Shown: positions 8,074 through 16,327 of the stretch, in pieces | Layout: each line of letters begins with the position of its first letter | Numbering within the stretch: position 1 is the stretch's first letter | Source of the DNA: WLMZ01 sp031410915 | GTDB lineage: Bacteria; Actinomycetota; Acidimicrobiia; Acidimicrobiales; Ilumatobacteraceae | Assembly (NCBI GenBank): GCA_031410915.1 | Contig: JANNZY010000217.1 | Location: forward strand, 3,734-67,733 | DNA: 64,000 nucleotides | Direction: 5' to 3' | Notes under the pieces: generated by a model | What the model saw: only the letters and a program-made list of their open reading frames with translations | What the model was told of the DNA's origin: nothing | Database searches by the model: none | Made by a program: the position numbers and the translations under genes

Positions 8074-9231
8074 ATGAGCACACCTGATCCCGCCCTCGTC
8101 GCGCTGCTGCAGGCCACTGTCTCGGCCGGTGCCTCCGACCTACATCTCAGCGTCGGACGCCCGGCGACGGCACGGCGCGACGGCTATCTCGTCAAGTTCG
8201 AGGGAGTTCCCATCCTCGTCTCCAGCGAGGTCGACCGAATGGTCTACTCGCTGCTCAACGACAAGCTTCGGGAGGAGCTGCAGGAGAACAACCAGGTCGA
8301 CTTCTCGTTCGGACTCCCCGACATCGGTCGCTTCCGCGCCAACGCGTACCGCCAGCGCGGCACGCTGGCACTCGCTTTGCGCGTTGTGCCGTTCCGCGTT
8401 CGTTCGTTGGAGGAGCTCGGTGCGCCGTTGGCCTGCGTCGATCTGCTCAACAAGCCATATGGCCTCGTCCTCGTCGTGGGCCCGACCGGTTCGGGCAAGT
8501 CGACGACGCTCGCGGCGATGATCGATCGGATCAATCAGGAGCGCCCCTGCCACATCCTCACCATCGAGGACCCGGTGGAGTACCTGCACACCCACAAGAC
8601 CGCGATGGTCAACCAGCGTGAGGTCGGTACCGACGTGGAGAGCTTCACCGCCGGTCTGCGCAGCGCCCTGCGTGAAGACCCGGACGTGGTCCTGCTCGGT
8701 GAGATGCGCGACCTCGACAGCATCGCGATCACGCTGTCGCTGGCCGAGACCGGTCACCTCGTGTTCGCCACGCTGCACACGAACGACGCCTCACAGGCAC
8801 TCGACCGCATCGTCGACGTGTTCCCGGCCGAGCGTCGCGACCAGATCCAGATCCAGCTTGCCGGTGCCTTGCAGGGTGTGATCAGCCAGCGCCTGGTGGC
8901 GGTCGAAGGCGGCGGGCGCGTCGCCGCCTACGAGGTGCTGATCGGAACCGAAGCGGTGCGCAACCTCGTCCGCGAGGGAAAGAGCCGCCAGATGCGCAAC
9001 GTGATCACGACCGGCCAGAAAGACGGCATGCAGACCATCGAGATGGACCTCGCCCGTCTCGTGGCCTCCGGCCTGCTCACGATGGAGGCTGCCTGCGAAG
9101 TCAGCGCCTACCCGAAGGAGATCATGGCCCACGCGTCGACGGTCCGGGCCCAGTTGCAGGCGCAATCCACTGTCCAGTCCGGGCAGGGCGCAACGGGCGG
9201 CAACGCCGAACTCGTCGGCAACCGCGGGTAA
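8074..9231 (+). CDS. pilT: Type IV pilus retraction ATPase PilT
   Basis: PilT is the hexameric motor that depolymerises the pilus. The 385-aa product has the N-terminal PAS-like fold, Walker A GPTGSGKST at residues 136-144, Asp box EDPVEYLH, Walker B DPDVVLLGEMRD and His box FATLHTNDA. The extended AIRNLIRE-type helix appears as AVRNLVREGK. It lacks the tetracysteine site of PilB. The ATG at 8074 has GGAGG 8 bases upstream; the longer frame upstream is antisense to pilD. The C-terminal 25 residues are a Gln/Ala/Gly-rich tail. Confidence 0.95.
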   Translation: MSTPDPALVALLQATVSAGASDLHLSVGRPATARRDGYLVKFEGVPILVSSEVDRMVYSLLNDKLREELQENNQVDFSFGLPDIGRFRANAYRQRGTLALALRVVPFRVRSLEELGAPLACVDLLNKPYGLVLVVGPTGSGKSTTLAAMIDRINQERPCHILTIEDPVEYLHTHKTAMVNQREVGTDVESFTAGLRSALREDPDVVLLGEMRDLDSIAITLSLAETGHLVFATLHTNDASQALDRIVDVFPAERRDQIQIQLAGALQGVISQRLVAVEGGGRVAAYEVLIGTEAVRNLVREGKSRQMRNVITTGQKDGMQTIEMDLARLVASGLLTMEAACEVSAYPKEIMAHASTVRAQLQAQSTVQSGQGATGGNAELVGNRG

Positions 9232-9245
9232 AGGCAGAGCACGAC

Positions 9246-9965
9246 ATGTCGACAATGAAGCAACTGCCGTACAAGTGGCTGGGAGGGATCACGCCGTGTC
9301 CGAAGGGCTGGCTGATCGTGCCCGCCCGCCTCGCCGGTGTCACCGTTGTCGTCGAGGATCCCTTCGTGATGACCTCATTGGTGGAGGTCGTCGACTTCCG
9401 TCCGAAGTTCGACGCGGCCGCGATCAACATCCCCATGGGATTCAACGATGTCCCGACGCGCAACGGCCCCGTCGAGGCCGAGTCCAAGCAGTTGGTGGGA
9501 TGGCCCCGTCTCGTCGGCATCCGTCCGATTCCGTCGCGCCAAGCGCTGCGCGCTCCGAGCAAGAGCAAGGCCCGCGAGCTGGAGCCCTGGCTGACGAATG
9601 ACGACTTCCGTCGCTTTCGCTGGCTGCGACAGGCGGCGGAGACGTTCCAACCGTTCCACCAACGCAACTTCTTCTCGGCCAACCCCGATCTCTCCTACAC
9701 CCAGCTGAACGAGGACCTGCCACTGAAGACCTCGCCCTACCACCGCGAGGGCGTGGTCGAGCGCATGACGTTGATCCGCAACAAGCTCCCCGGCGTCGAG
9801 GAGGTCATCATGCGCACGCCACCTGCCGGTGCTGGTCAGGTACACCTCGTCCAGGCGGCCGCGTTGTTGTGGACGGCACGACGGGCATCGGGACGGGCCA
9901 TCAACCGCTTGCCGGCTGAGCCCGGTTGGGACGAGTCCGGACTCCGCCTCGAGCTCGTGCGCTGA
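9246..9965 (+). CDS. DUF429-like protein (predicted RNase H-fold nuclease)
   Basis: A 239-aa cytosolic protein 14 bases after pilT. AAINIPMGFND and the later segment with NPDLSYTQLNEDLPLKTS and GVVERMTLIRNKLPG match the layout of DUF429 proteins, which are predicted to have an RNase H-like fold. The usual IDIPIGL aspartate is replaced by Asn (INIPMG), so nuclease activity may be altered or lost. Its link to pilus function is positional only. It could be an unrelated passenger in the operon. Confidence 0.6.
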   Translation: MSTMKQLPYKWLGGITPCPKGWLIVPARLAGVTVVVEDPFVMTSLVEVVDFRPKFDAAAINIPMGFNDVPTRNGPVEAESKQLVGWPRLVGIRPIPSRQALRAPSKSKARELEPWLTNDDFRRFRWLRQAAETFQPFHQRNFFSANPDLSYTQLNEDLPLKTSPYHREGVVERMTLIRNKLPGVEEVIMRTPPAGAGQVHLVQAAALLWTARRASGRAINRLPAEPGWDESGLRLELVR

Positions 9966-9992
9966 CGGCGGCTGCGCGCAGACCGTCCGCTG

Positions 9993-11129
9993 TCACGCGG
10001 ACACTCGACTGTCTCCGGTGTCCGTGGACAGAGCCGCCCGTCGCATTCGTCGTGACGAGGACGACGCGAAGGCGATGATCACAGCGACGATGCAACACGC
10101 CAGGCGGAGCACCGCCCGAAGGTCGCTGTCGCCGATCACCCACTGCGGCGCGAGCATGATGACGGTTGCCAGCGACCCGAACGGCAACCGCCATGGCGAC
10201 TCGCGCACATCCCAGACGAGTGCGGCAAAGACCAGTCCGACCGTGTAGTACGGCCATGTCCCCGGGTCCAACAGAAGGCGAAGCGCAAAGCCCGCGAGCA
10301 GCGCGCCACCGTACGCTCGTCGACGAACGAGCGCCCAGACGGCAACCAACGCAGCGATGAGTTGCGCGATGCGCAGTGTCGAGCCGAGGTCAGCGTTGGT
10401 CAGGCCGAGCAGCCGCAACACCGAGTCCGGGGCAAGCTGAACGGTCGGGCGAAACCCGTCGAGGGTGCCGCTCTCGGCAATGAGAAACGGTGCCCACGCC
10501 AGGGCACCAACGAACAGACTCAGCGCCGGCAGCGCGAGCCGTTGCGTTCGATCGTCGCCTTGCCGGGCCGTCACAGGAACGAGGAAGATGGCCCACGGCT
10601 TGATCGCGAGACACAGTCCCACAACGAGTGCAGCGCCGACGTGACGGTCTTCGAGGATCAAGACGAGCGCCACACCAGTCAGCGCGATCACAATTGCATC
10701 GTCGAGGTGTCCCGACGAGCGAAGAGAGATCCAGCACACGACAAGGATCGCCGATCCAACCAGCTGCGTCAGCGGACGCCGGCTGGGGACGTCGGCCGCG
10801 ATGCGCTCCACGCTCCAGCAGGCCGCGAGGGCCGGCAGCGCGAACACGATTGACCGGCTGACCAAATCGCCGACACCGATGCCATCGAGGACTGCGAACG
10901 CCGCGAGCGACACCGGTCCCGACTGGATGTTCGGCATCAGTGCGTAGACGGACAGTCCGTCGCCGTCGAACAATCGCCTCGACGCCTGCACGAAGAAGCC
11001 CCAGTCGCCCGCGATCGGGCGAGCGAGGAACATCGCGACGGCTCCGACCAGTGTGGTGAGCACCCAACGGATCGCCGCGCCCGACGGCCGCCAGGTCGTC
11101 GGGACATGTTCAGGATGTGGATCGGTCAC
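9993..11129 (-). CDS. Polytopic membrane protein, GT87-like
   Basis: A 378-aa integral membrane protein with about ten hydrophobic segments. Between the first and second segments lies a loop with GDWGFFVQASRRLFDGDGLSVY, the acidic first loop typical of GT-C/DUF2029 (GT87) mannosyltransferases that use polyprenyl-phosphate sugars. GHLDDAIVIAL and AIKPWAIFLVPV also fit that family. GTG 11129 was chosen because a GAGGGGGG tract lies just upstream; upstream codons run through the pilA1 terminator. A role in glycosylating surface polymers or pilin is inference from family and position. Confidence 0.65.
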   Translation of the reverse strand: MTDPHPEHVPTTWRPSGAAIRWVLTTLVGAVAMFLARPIAGDWGFFVQASRRLFDGDGLSVYALMPNIQSGPVSLAAFAVLDGIGVGDLVSRSIVFALPALAACWSVERIAADVPSRRPLTQLVGSAILVVCWISLRSSGHLDDAIVIALTGVALVLILEDRHVGAALVVGLCLAIKPWAIFLVPVTARQGDDRTQRLALPALSLFVGALAWAPFLIAESGTLDGFRPTVQLAPDSVLRLLGLTNADLGSTLRIAQLIAALVAVWALVRRRAYGGALLAGFALRLLLDPGTWPYYTVGLVFAALVWDVRESPWRLPFGSLATVIMLAPQWVIGDSDLRAVLRLACCIVAVIIAFASSSSRRMRRAALSTDTGDSRVSA

Positions 11130-11152
11130 GTCGCCCCCCTCGTGACACGCGA

Positions 11153-11183
11153 AAGGAGCCGGGCCCGATGGGCCCGGCTCCTT
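11153..11183 (-). terminator. Terminator of pilA1
   Basis: A perfect 14-bp stem (AAGGAGCCGGGCCC and its complement) with a 3-base loop lies 33 bases downstream of the pilA1 stop. On the minus strand it is followed by CTTTC, a short T-rich tail. Confidence 0.75.
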
Positions 11184-11215
11184 CACATTCGTGCCTTCGT
11201 CCAGATCAGTGTCGA

Positions 11216-11623
11216 TCAGGGAACGGCCGCACCGACGGTGCCGCAAGCGGCATCCTGGTAGGTGAAGGTACCGGCGGCCAAGACGTTGAACTTGGGCGAG
11301 TCGCTGCGCAGGTAGCCTGCGGCCTTCAACGTCAGCTCCGGATCGGCGCCCAGAGTCCAGGTCGCGCCGGCCGGCAAGGTGCCACCGGTGACCGGGATGG
11401 CGCTGCCGCCGTACTGAGCGAAGTACGACTCGACAGCGACCTCGAGGGTCTTCTTGTCTGCGTCGCAGGCGCTCTTGGTGCCCTTGTCGGTGATGCCACG
11501 GACCGCGAACACCGTGACGGTGGCCAGGATGCCGAGGATGACGATGACGATCAGCAACTCGACGAGGGTGAAACCCTTGTCGCGCTTGCTGCTGGACTCA
11601 ATCTCTTCGATGTGGTTTTCCAT
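11216..11623 (-). CDS. pilA: Type IV major pilin PilA, copy 1
   Basis: A 135-aa prepilin. A charged leader of 17 residues ends in KDKG, followed by the class III cleavage site and FTLVELLIVIVILGILA, with Glu5 present for assembly. The globular part contains FAVRGITDKG and two Cys (in SACDADK and DAACG) that could form the C-terminal D-region disulfide. GGGAGGAA precedes the ATG by about 9 bases. The helix region is nearly identical to that of the second pilin gene just upstream, showing recent duplication; the C-terminal halves differ. Its own terminator follows. Confidence 0.93.
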   Translation of the reverse strand: MENHIEEIESSSKRDKGFTLVELLIVIVILGILATVTVFAVRGITDKGTKSACDADKKTLEVAVESYFAQYGGSAIPVTGGTLPAGATWTLGADPELTLKAAGYLRSDSPKFNVLAAGTFTYQDAACGTVGAAVP

Positions 11624-11772
11624 TTGGTGCGTTCCTCCCGCAATAGTCGGTTTGTCCCACGAAACACACCGAGAAAAACTTGCCTGCTCGGTGCTGAATG
11701 AGTCATCGGCAGCTGATTTGTCCGCTTGAGCAGAATCTTTGAAATCCGCGCACGTGACGTTGTAGCGCGCAC

Positions 11773-11810
11773 GCGACGAGGGCCGGACACCAATGTCCGG
11801 CCCTCGTCGC
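11773..11810 (-). terminator. Terminator of pilA2
   Basis: A perfect 17-bp stem (GCGACGAGGGCCGGACA and its complement) with loop CCAA begins 15 bases downstream of the second pilin stop. It separates the two pilin transcripts. Confidence 0.75.
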
Positions 11811-11824
11811 TTCGATCAGATCGA

Positions 11825-12280
11825 TCAGGTACAGGCACCTGCCGTCGTCGCGTACAGCGTCTGACCATTGGGGCTGGTGACCCACTTGGCCGACTTCGAA
11901 CGAAGCAGCTTCGCTGCGACCAGCGTGTCGTCCGGGGTGACACCCCGAGTCCAGGCCGGAGATGCCTGCGCGGCGCCAATCGGATCGGCCACGGCAGGCG
12001 TCATCACGACCGGACCACCGGTCACCGTGGTCACGTTCGCGGTCCCGCTGTGTGCAATCGAGGAGCCTCCGTACTGTGCGAAGTAGGCCTCGACAGCCGT
12101 CTCGATGGTCTTCTTGTCTGCGTCGCAGGCGCTCTTGGTGCCCTTGTCGGTGATCCCACGCACGGCAAAGACCGTGACGGTGGCGAGGATGCCAAGAATG
12201 ACGATCACGATGAGCAGCTCGACGAGCGTGAAACCGTGATCCTTCCCTGCGCGCGCCGGATCGGTTGGTGTGGTTGTCAT
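11825..12280 (-). CDS. pilA: Type IV pilin PilA, copy 2
   Basis: A 151-aa prepilin with leader MTTTPTDPARAGKDHG, then FTLVELLIVIVILGILA with Glu5. Residues through SACDADKKT match copy 1 almost exactly. The C-terminal region is longer than copy 1 and ends TTAGACT, keeping the second Cys for a D-region disulfide. The ATG at 12280 follows AAAGGACGCATCTC; the longer frame upstream lacks pilin features. It is the upstream member of the tandem pair, and the strong hairpin between them suggests separate expression of each pilin. Confidence 0.93.
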   Translation of the reverse strand: MTTTPTDPARAGKDHGFTLVELLIVIVILGILATVTVFAVRGITDKGTKSACDADKKTIETAVEAYFAQYGGSSIAHSGTANVTTVTGGPVVMTPAVADPIGAAQASPAWTRGVTPDDTLVAAKLLRSKSAKWVTSPNGQTLYATTAGACT

Positions 12281-12393
12281 GAGATGCGTCCTTTGTTTGG
12301 CTTTCAACAGAAAGCACCAACAGTCCCGTCCGCCGTGATGCTGGCCATCTATCGGTTGACATCTCCTGCGGCTGAAGCGAATTGGTGGCAAAT

Positions 12394-12430
12394 TCCTGAC
12401 AGAGTCCTGACATCGGTCAACCTTTTGACC
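12394..12430. promoter_or_regulatory. Direct repeat and palindrome upstream of pilA2
   Basis: TCCTGACA occurs twice (12394-12401 and 12405-12412) with starts 11 bp apart, one helical turn. It is followed by the inverted repeat GGTCAA-CCTT-TTGACC (12415-12430). The block lies 114-150 bp before the pilA2 start and 76 bp before the divergent coiled-coil gene. It looks like a regulator binding region; no clear -10/-35 pair was found. Confidence 0.4.
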
Positions 12431-12505
12431 GCGTCGCGCCCGGATGCTCAAGATCGCGGCAAGGTCCGCCGATAGTTGAACGACACGGAATGACGGTCAA
12501 AGGAT

Positions 12506-13048
12506 GTGATGGCGATGCGCCGCAAGAACGACATGTGGAAAGACACGCAGGGTTCCTTTCTCCCCGAGGAGTCCGAACAAGAGGCGCAGGCCGCAGCCGT
12601 CGACGCCCGCGAACGGATCCAGAAGTTGGAGGAGCAGCTCCAGTCGCAGTTCACCTCGATGGCCACCTACGCCGAAATCGCGCAACGTTCCGTCGACACC
12701 GCCCGCGCCGAAGCCCGCGCCGATCTCGAGCGCGAGAAGTCGACACTCATCTCGCTGATGGAGCGCATCCGACTCGAGGTGCTCGACGACGATCACCGGC
12801 CCGCGATCGCCGGTGCGCTGCCGACGCCCGTCCCACCGCCACCCCCGGAGCCCGCCGCGCCAACGATCGACATCAGCGCGCTCGCTCGCATTGCCCTCCT
12901 CGAGGACAGGTTCGAACGGCTCAGCTACCAGTTCGGGCAAGTGTTGAAGAGCCAGGAAGAACTGGCCAACTCGATTGCCTTCATGTTCGAGCAGCAACTC
13001 CGCGCGTCGAGCTGGTCGCACGAGCCGGAGCCAGCCCGCTCGCAGTGA
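12506..13048 (+). CDS. Coiled-coil protein divergent from pilA2
   Basis: A 180-aa soluble protein. Residues about 25-95 are a charged coiled coil (VDARERIQKLEEQL onward), residues 110-125 are a Pro-rich linker with a run of prolines, and a second helical segment (ALLEDRFERLSYQFGQ) follows. AAAGG lies just before a GTG at 12506, with in-frame ATGs at 12509 and 12515, so the exact start is open. No enzyme motif is visible. It shares an intergenic region with pilA2 and may be linked to pilus biology by position only. Confidence 0.65.
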   Translation: MMAMRRKNDMWKDTQGSFLPEESEQEAQAAAVDARERIQKLEEQLQSQFTSMATYAEIAQRSVDTARAEARADLEREKSTLISLMERIRLEVLDDDHRPAIAGALPTPVPPPPPEPAAPTIDISALARIALLEDRFERLSYQFGQVLKSQEELANSIAFMFEQQLRASSWSHEPEPARSQ

Positions 13049-13084
13049 CCCGAGTCGACGGTTCCGCCTCGTACCCTGCGGGGC

Positions 13085-14260
13085 ATGGAACCGACGCTCA
13101 CGTTGCGCCCCGGCCGGGACAAGTCGGTGCGCCGTCTCCATCCCTGGATCTTCAGCGGCGGCGTGGCCGCTGTGGCCGGTGACCCCCGACCCGGTGACAC
13201 CGTGCGCGTGTTGTCGAGCGCCGGCGAGTCGCTCGGCCGAGCCGCGTATTCCCCGAACTCGCAGCTGCGGGCACGGATGTGGACGCATGATCCCGACACC
13301 CAGGTCGACGCCGATCTGATCTCGCGGCGCATCGTCGCCGCGTCGTCTCGGAGGGCTCACCTCGACGCGATCACCGACGCTCACCGAGTGGTGTTCAGCG
13401 AAGCCGACGGCGTGCCGGGCGTGATCGCCGATCGTTACGGCAACACGATCGTCGTCCAACTCGGGTCAGCGGGCGCTGAACTGTGGCGCGATCCCGTCGC
13501 CGATGCGCTGATCGCACTTCCCGGCGTCGACGGCGTGTTCGAGCGGTCCGACATCGACGGCCGCGAGCGCGAGGGCCTCGAGCCGCGCGTCGGGTTGCTG
13601 CGCGGGTCGCCGCGGAATGATGTCGTGATCCACGAGCGCGGCCTGCGCTACGAGGTCTCCTTCACCACCGGCCAGAAGACGGGCTTCTACCTCGACCAGC
13701 GCGACGCCCGCACAGCCATCGCCGCGGTCGCCAACGGCCGCCGGGTGCTGAACGCGTTCTCCTACACCGGCGCGTTCGGTGTCGTCGCCGCTCGCAACGG
13801 CGCGGCGAGCGTGACGAGCATCGACTCGTCCGGCCCGGCCCTGCGGGCGGCACAGAGCAACGCAGCACTCAATGGTGTCGAGCACGGCGAGCAGATCGAG
13901 GGTGACGCGTTCGCCGAGTTGCGCCGGCTGCGCGACCGGGCGCGCAGCTTCGACCTGATCCTGCTCGACCCGCCCAAGCTGGCCCCGACCGAGGCCCAGG
14001 TCGAGCGCGCCAGCCGGGCCTACAAGGACCTCAACCTCGTCGCCGCGAAGCTGCTCGCGCCGGGCGGCATCATGATGAGCTTTTCGTGCAGCGGCGGCAT
14101 GAGCGCCGAGCTGTTCCAGAAGGTGGTGGCGGGCGCGGCGCTGGACGCCAAGCGCACACTGCGCGTCATCGGCCGCCTCGACCAACCGAGCGACCACCCG
14201 GCGCCGCTGTCGTTTCCCGAGGCTCGCTACCTGAAGGGTCTGATCCTCGAAGCGGAATGA
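13085..14260 (+). CDS. rlmI: 23S rRNA (cytosine-C5) methyltransferase, RlmI-like
   Basis: A 391-aa class I SAM-dependent RNA methyltransferase. The N-terminal PUA domain starts TLRPGRDKSVRRLHPWIFSGG (split here only by reading; residues about 5-25). A central EEHD-like domain is followed by the Rossmann core with RVLNAFSYTGAFG (SAM-binding motif I) and LDPPKLAPT (motif IV). The C-terminal FSCSGGMS carries the catalytic-type Cys region of RlmI/RlmK proteins. Expected function is methylation of 23S rRNA in the large subunit; the exact target position cannot be read from sequence. Confidence 0.85.
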   Translation: MEPTLTLRPGRDKSVRRLHPWIFSGGVAAVAGDPRPGDTVRVLSSAGESLGRAAYSPNSQLRARMWTHDPDTQVDADLISRRIVAASSRRAHLDAITDAHRVVFSEADGVPGVIADRYGNTIVVQLGSAGAELWRDPVADALIALPGVDGVFERSDIDGREREGLEPRVGLLRGSPRNDVVIHERGLRYEVSFTTGQKTGFYLDQRDARTAIAAVANGRRVLNAFSYTGAFGVVAARNGAASVTSIDSSGPALRAAQSNAALNGVEHGEQIEGDAFAELRRLRDRARSFDLILLDPPKLAPTEAQVERASRAYKDLNLVAAKLLAPGGIMMSFSCSGGMSAELFQKVVAGAALDAKRTLRVIGRLDQPSDHPAPLSFPEARYLKGLILEAE

Positions 14261-14293
14261 CCGCGGTCAGCGACGGCGGTCGGCGACAGCGGG

Positions 14294-14722
14294 TCAATGC
14301 CCGCCGTGGCTCGATGGCGCCGACTCCTGGACGAGTTCGATCAACGTGCCGAAGCTCCCCTTCGGGTGCACGAACGCGACCGTGGTGTTGCGGCTGCCCG
14401 GTCGCGGGGCCTGGTCGATCGCCATCGCTCCAGCGGCGATCATCGACGCCAAGGCCGCCGCGCAGTCGTCGACGCGGTAGCCGATGTGGTGCAGGCCCTC
14501 GCCGCGCTTGTCCAGCGACTTGGCGATCGGCGATTCATCACGCGTCGGCGTGACGAGCTGGATGTAGCTCTCGGCCACGTTCAACAGCGCCTCCTCGACC
14601 CCGTCGGACTCGACGATCTCGCGGTGCTCGACGGTCGCGCCGAAGGCCCGCGCGTAGTAGTCGATCGCAGCCTCGATGTCACGGACAGCGATGGCAACGT
14701 GGTCGATCTCGGTCAACAGCAT
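14294..14722 (-). CDS. mce: Methylmalonyl-CoA epimerase
   Basis: A 142-aa glyoxalase/VOC-fold enzyme that interconverts (2S)- and (2R)-methylmalonyl-CoA. It begins LLTEIDHVAIAVRDIEAAID, with the metal-binding His in the first beta strand. It continues with GEGLHHIGYRVDD (second metal His region) and a conserved Glu near FGTLIELVQE, as in known epimerases. Length is standard. It lies 48 bases downstream of ccr on the same strand, consistent with joint use in the ethylmalonyl-CoA or propionyl-CoA route. Confidence 0.92.
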   Translation of the reverse strand: MLLTEIDHVAIAVRDIEAAIDYYARAFGATVEHREIVESDGVEEALLNVAESYIQLVTPTRDESPIAKSLDKRGEGLHHIGYRVDDCAAALASMIAAGAMAIDQAPRPGSRNTTVAFVHPKGSFGTLIELVQESAPSSHGGH

Positions 14723-14770
14723 GGCGGCGATCCTACGATCGCGGCCCGTTGGTCACCCAACCCCGGCTCG

Positions 14771-16111
14771 TCATCCGCCGTGACGTCGGAAGATCGTGAT
14801 CGTGTCCTCGCCGATGCGGTCTCGCTTCTCCGCATCGTCGATGCCCAGGCCTTCGCGGGGAGCGAGGCACAGGATGCCGATCTTGCCCTCGTGCTCGTTG
14901 CGGTGGATCTTCAATGCGGCCGCTCCCGCTTGTTCCAGCGGATACACCGCCGAGAGCAGCGGCTGGATCTTGCCGAGATCGATCAGCCGGTTGGCCTGCC
15001 ACGCCTCCGCGTAGTTCGCGAAGTGCGACGAGAGGAGGCGCTTGAGCTTCATCCAGAAATGCCGGTTGTCGAACTCGACCATGTAGCCCGATGTCGCTGC
15101 ACACGTCACCACGGTGCCGCCGCGCTTGCACGCGAAGATGGACGCACCCATCGTCTGGCGACCGACGTGCTCGAACACGATGTCCGGATCGTCCCCGGCG
15201 AGCGAGCGAATCTGCTTTCCGAACCGGCGCCACTCGCTCTCGTCCTGAGTGTGCTCGTCCTTCCAGAACTTGTAGCCCTCGGCCTTGCGGTCGATGACGG
15301 CCTCGACTCCGAGTTCGTTCAACAGCGCCGCCTTCTCCGGCGAGCTGACGATGCCAACAGGGATACCTCCACCGTTCAGGACGTACTGGATCGCGTACCC
15401 GCCGATGCCACCGGTCGCTCCCCAGACGAGCACGGTGTCGCCCTGCTTCATCTGCGCTGCATTGCGGCCGACGAGCATCCGGTAGCTCGTGCTGTTGCAC
15501 AGCGCGTTGACCGCCGCTTCCTCCCAGGTGAGATGGGTCGGCTTGGGCATTAACTGGTTGGCCTTGACGATGGTCAGATCGGCGAGTCCGCCGAAGTTGG
15601 TCTCGAAGCCCCAGATCCGCTGGTTGGACGCGAGCATCGAGTCGTCGTGCGCAGTGGGGTCTTGATCGTCGACGTGGTTGCAGTGCACCGTGACGCGATC
15701 TCCGGGCTTCCAGTTGCGCACGGCCGACCCGGTGCGTAGGACGACGCCGCTCGCGTCCGACCCGACGATGTGGTACGGCAGTGCGTGACGCTTGCCCCAC
15801 TCGCTCTCCTTGCCCATTCGGTCCAAGAACCCGAACGTCGGCAGGGGCTCGAAGATGCTGGTCCACACGGTGTTGAAGTTGATCGAGCTGGCCATCACCG
15901 CGACCACTGCTTCGTCCGGCGCGAGCTCGGGCAACGCGACCTGGCCGATGTGCAATGACTGGCGCGGGTCCTTGTCCGCCGACGCCATGCCTTCGAACAT
16001 CGCCGCGTCCTCGCGGCGCACGAACAGCGCCCGGTAGGACTCGGGCAGGGCCAGGTTGGCCAGCTCATCGCCGCTGGCACCCGCTTCGATTGCTGCGAGA
16101 ATCTGCTCCAT
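14771..16111 (-). CDS. ccr: Crotonyl-CoA carboxylase/reductase
   Basis: Ccr carries out NADPH-dependent reductive carboxylation of crotonyl-CoA to ethylmalonyl-CoA, the key step of the ethylmalonyl-CoA pathway, and supplies ethylmalonyl-CoA units for polyketides. The 446-aa protein is an MDR-family enzyme with the N-terminal segment SINFNTVWTSIFEPLPTF typical of Ccr. It has nucleotide-binding VWGATGGIGGYA and the Ccr-type insertion around SEWRRFGKQIRSL. The ATG at 16111 starts the conserved protein; the upstream frame is made of translated repeats. No strong Shine-Dalgarno is seen. A 61-bp-period hairpin repeat fills the region before it. Confidence 0.92.
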   Translation of the reverse strand: MEQILAAIEAGASGDELANLALPESYRALFVRREDAAMFEGMASADKDPRQSLHIGQVALPELAPDEAVVAVMASSINFNTVWTSIFEPLPTFGFLDRMGKESEWGKRHALPYHIVGSDASGVVLRTGSAVRNWKPGDRVTVHCNHVDDQDPTAHDDSMLASNQRIWGFETNFGGLADLTIVKANQLMPKPTHLTWEEAAVNALCNSTSYRMLVGRNAAQMKQGDTVLVWGATGGIGGYAIQYVLNGGGIPVGIVSSPEKAALLNELGVEAVIDRKAEGYKFWKDEHTQDESEWRRFGKQIRSLAGDDPDIVFEHVGRQTMGASIFACKRGGTVVTCAATSGYMVEFDNRHFWMKLKRLLSSHFANYAEAWQANRLIDLGKIQPLLSAVYPLEQAGAAALKIHRNEHEGKIGILCLAPREGLGIDDAEKRDRIGEDTITIFRRHGG

Positions 16112-16161
16112 GCGGGCCGAGGTTACCCACCGGTAGCAATCGGACTGAAACCGGCCGGAGC

Positions 16162-16320
16162 GCGCTGGAACATGCCGGTCGCAACGGCAACATCCAGCAA
16201 TCAGCACCACACGCACCCCGCCGCGCTGGAACATGCCGGTCACGGCGGCAGCATCCAGCAATGAGCGCCGCAAACGACACACGGCGCTGGAAGATGCCGG
16301 TCACGACGGCAACATCGGCG
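16162..16320. repeat. Three hairpin-forming repeats with exact 61-bp spacing
   Basis: Units start at 16162, 16223 and 16284. Each has a core of about 40 bases: GCTGGA-ACA-TGCCG-(7 nt)-CGGCA-RCA-TCCAGC, so the first two fold into an imperfect hairpin with a 3x3 internal loop. The third has lost the right-hand arm (ending in ATCGGCGC). The 21-base stretches between cores are also alike. The block fills the gap between the YciI-like gene and ccr, both on the minus strand, so it would be in the ccr leader or promoter region. Confidence 0.8.
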
Positions 16321-16327
16321 CAGCCGG

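Noticed and set aside
9985..10002. Terminator between the DUF429 and GT87-like genes
   Set aside because: The 6-bp stem with 6-base loop has no T-run and overlaps coding sequence; too weak to support.
16162..16320. CRISPR array
   Set aside because: Only three units, the 21-base spacers resemble each other, the third repeat is degenerate, and no cas gene is in the window.
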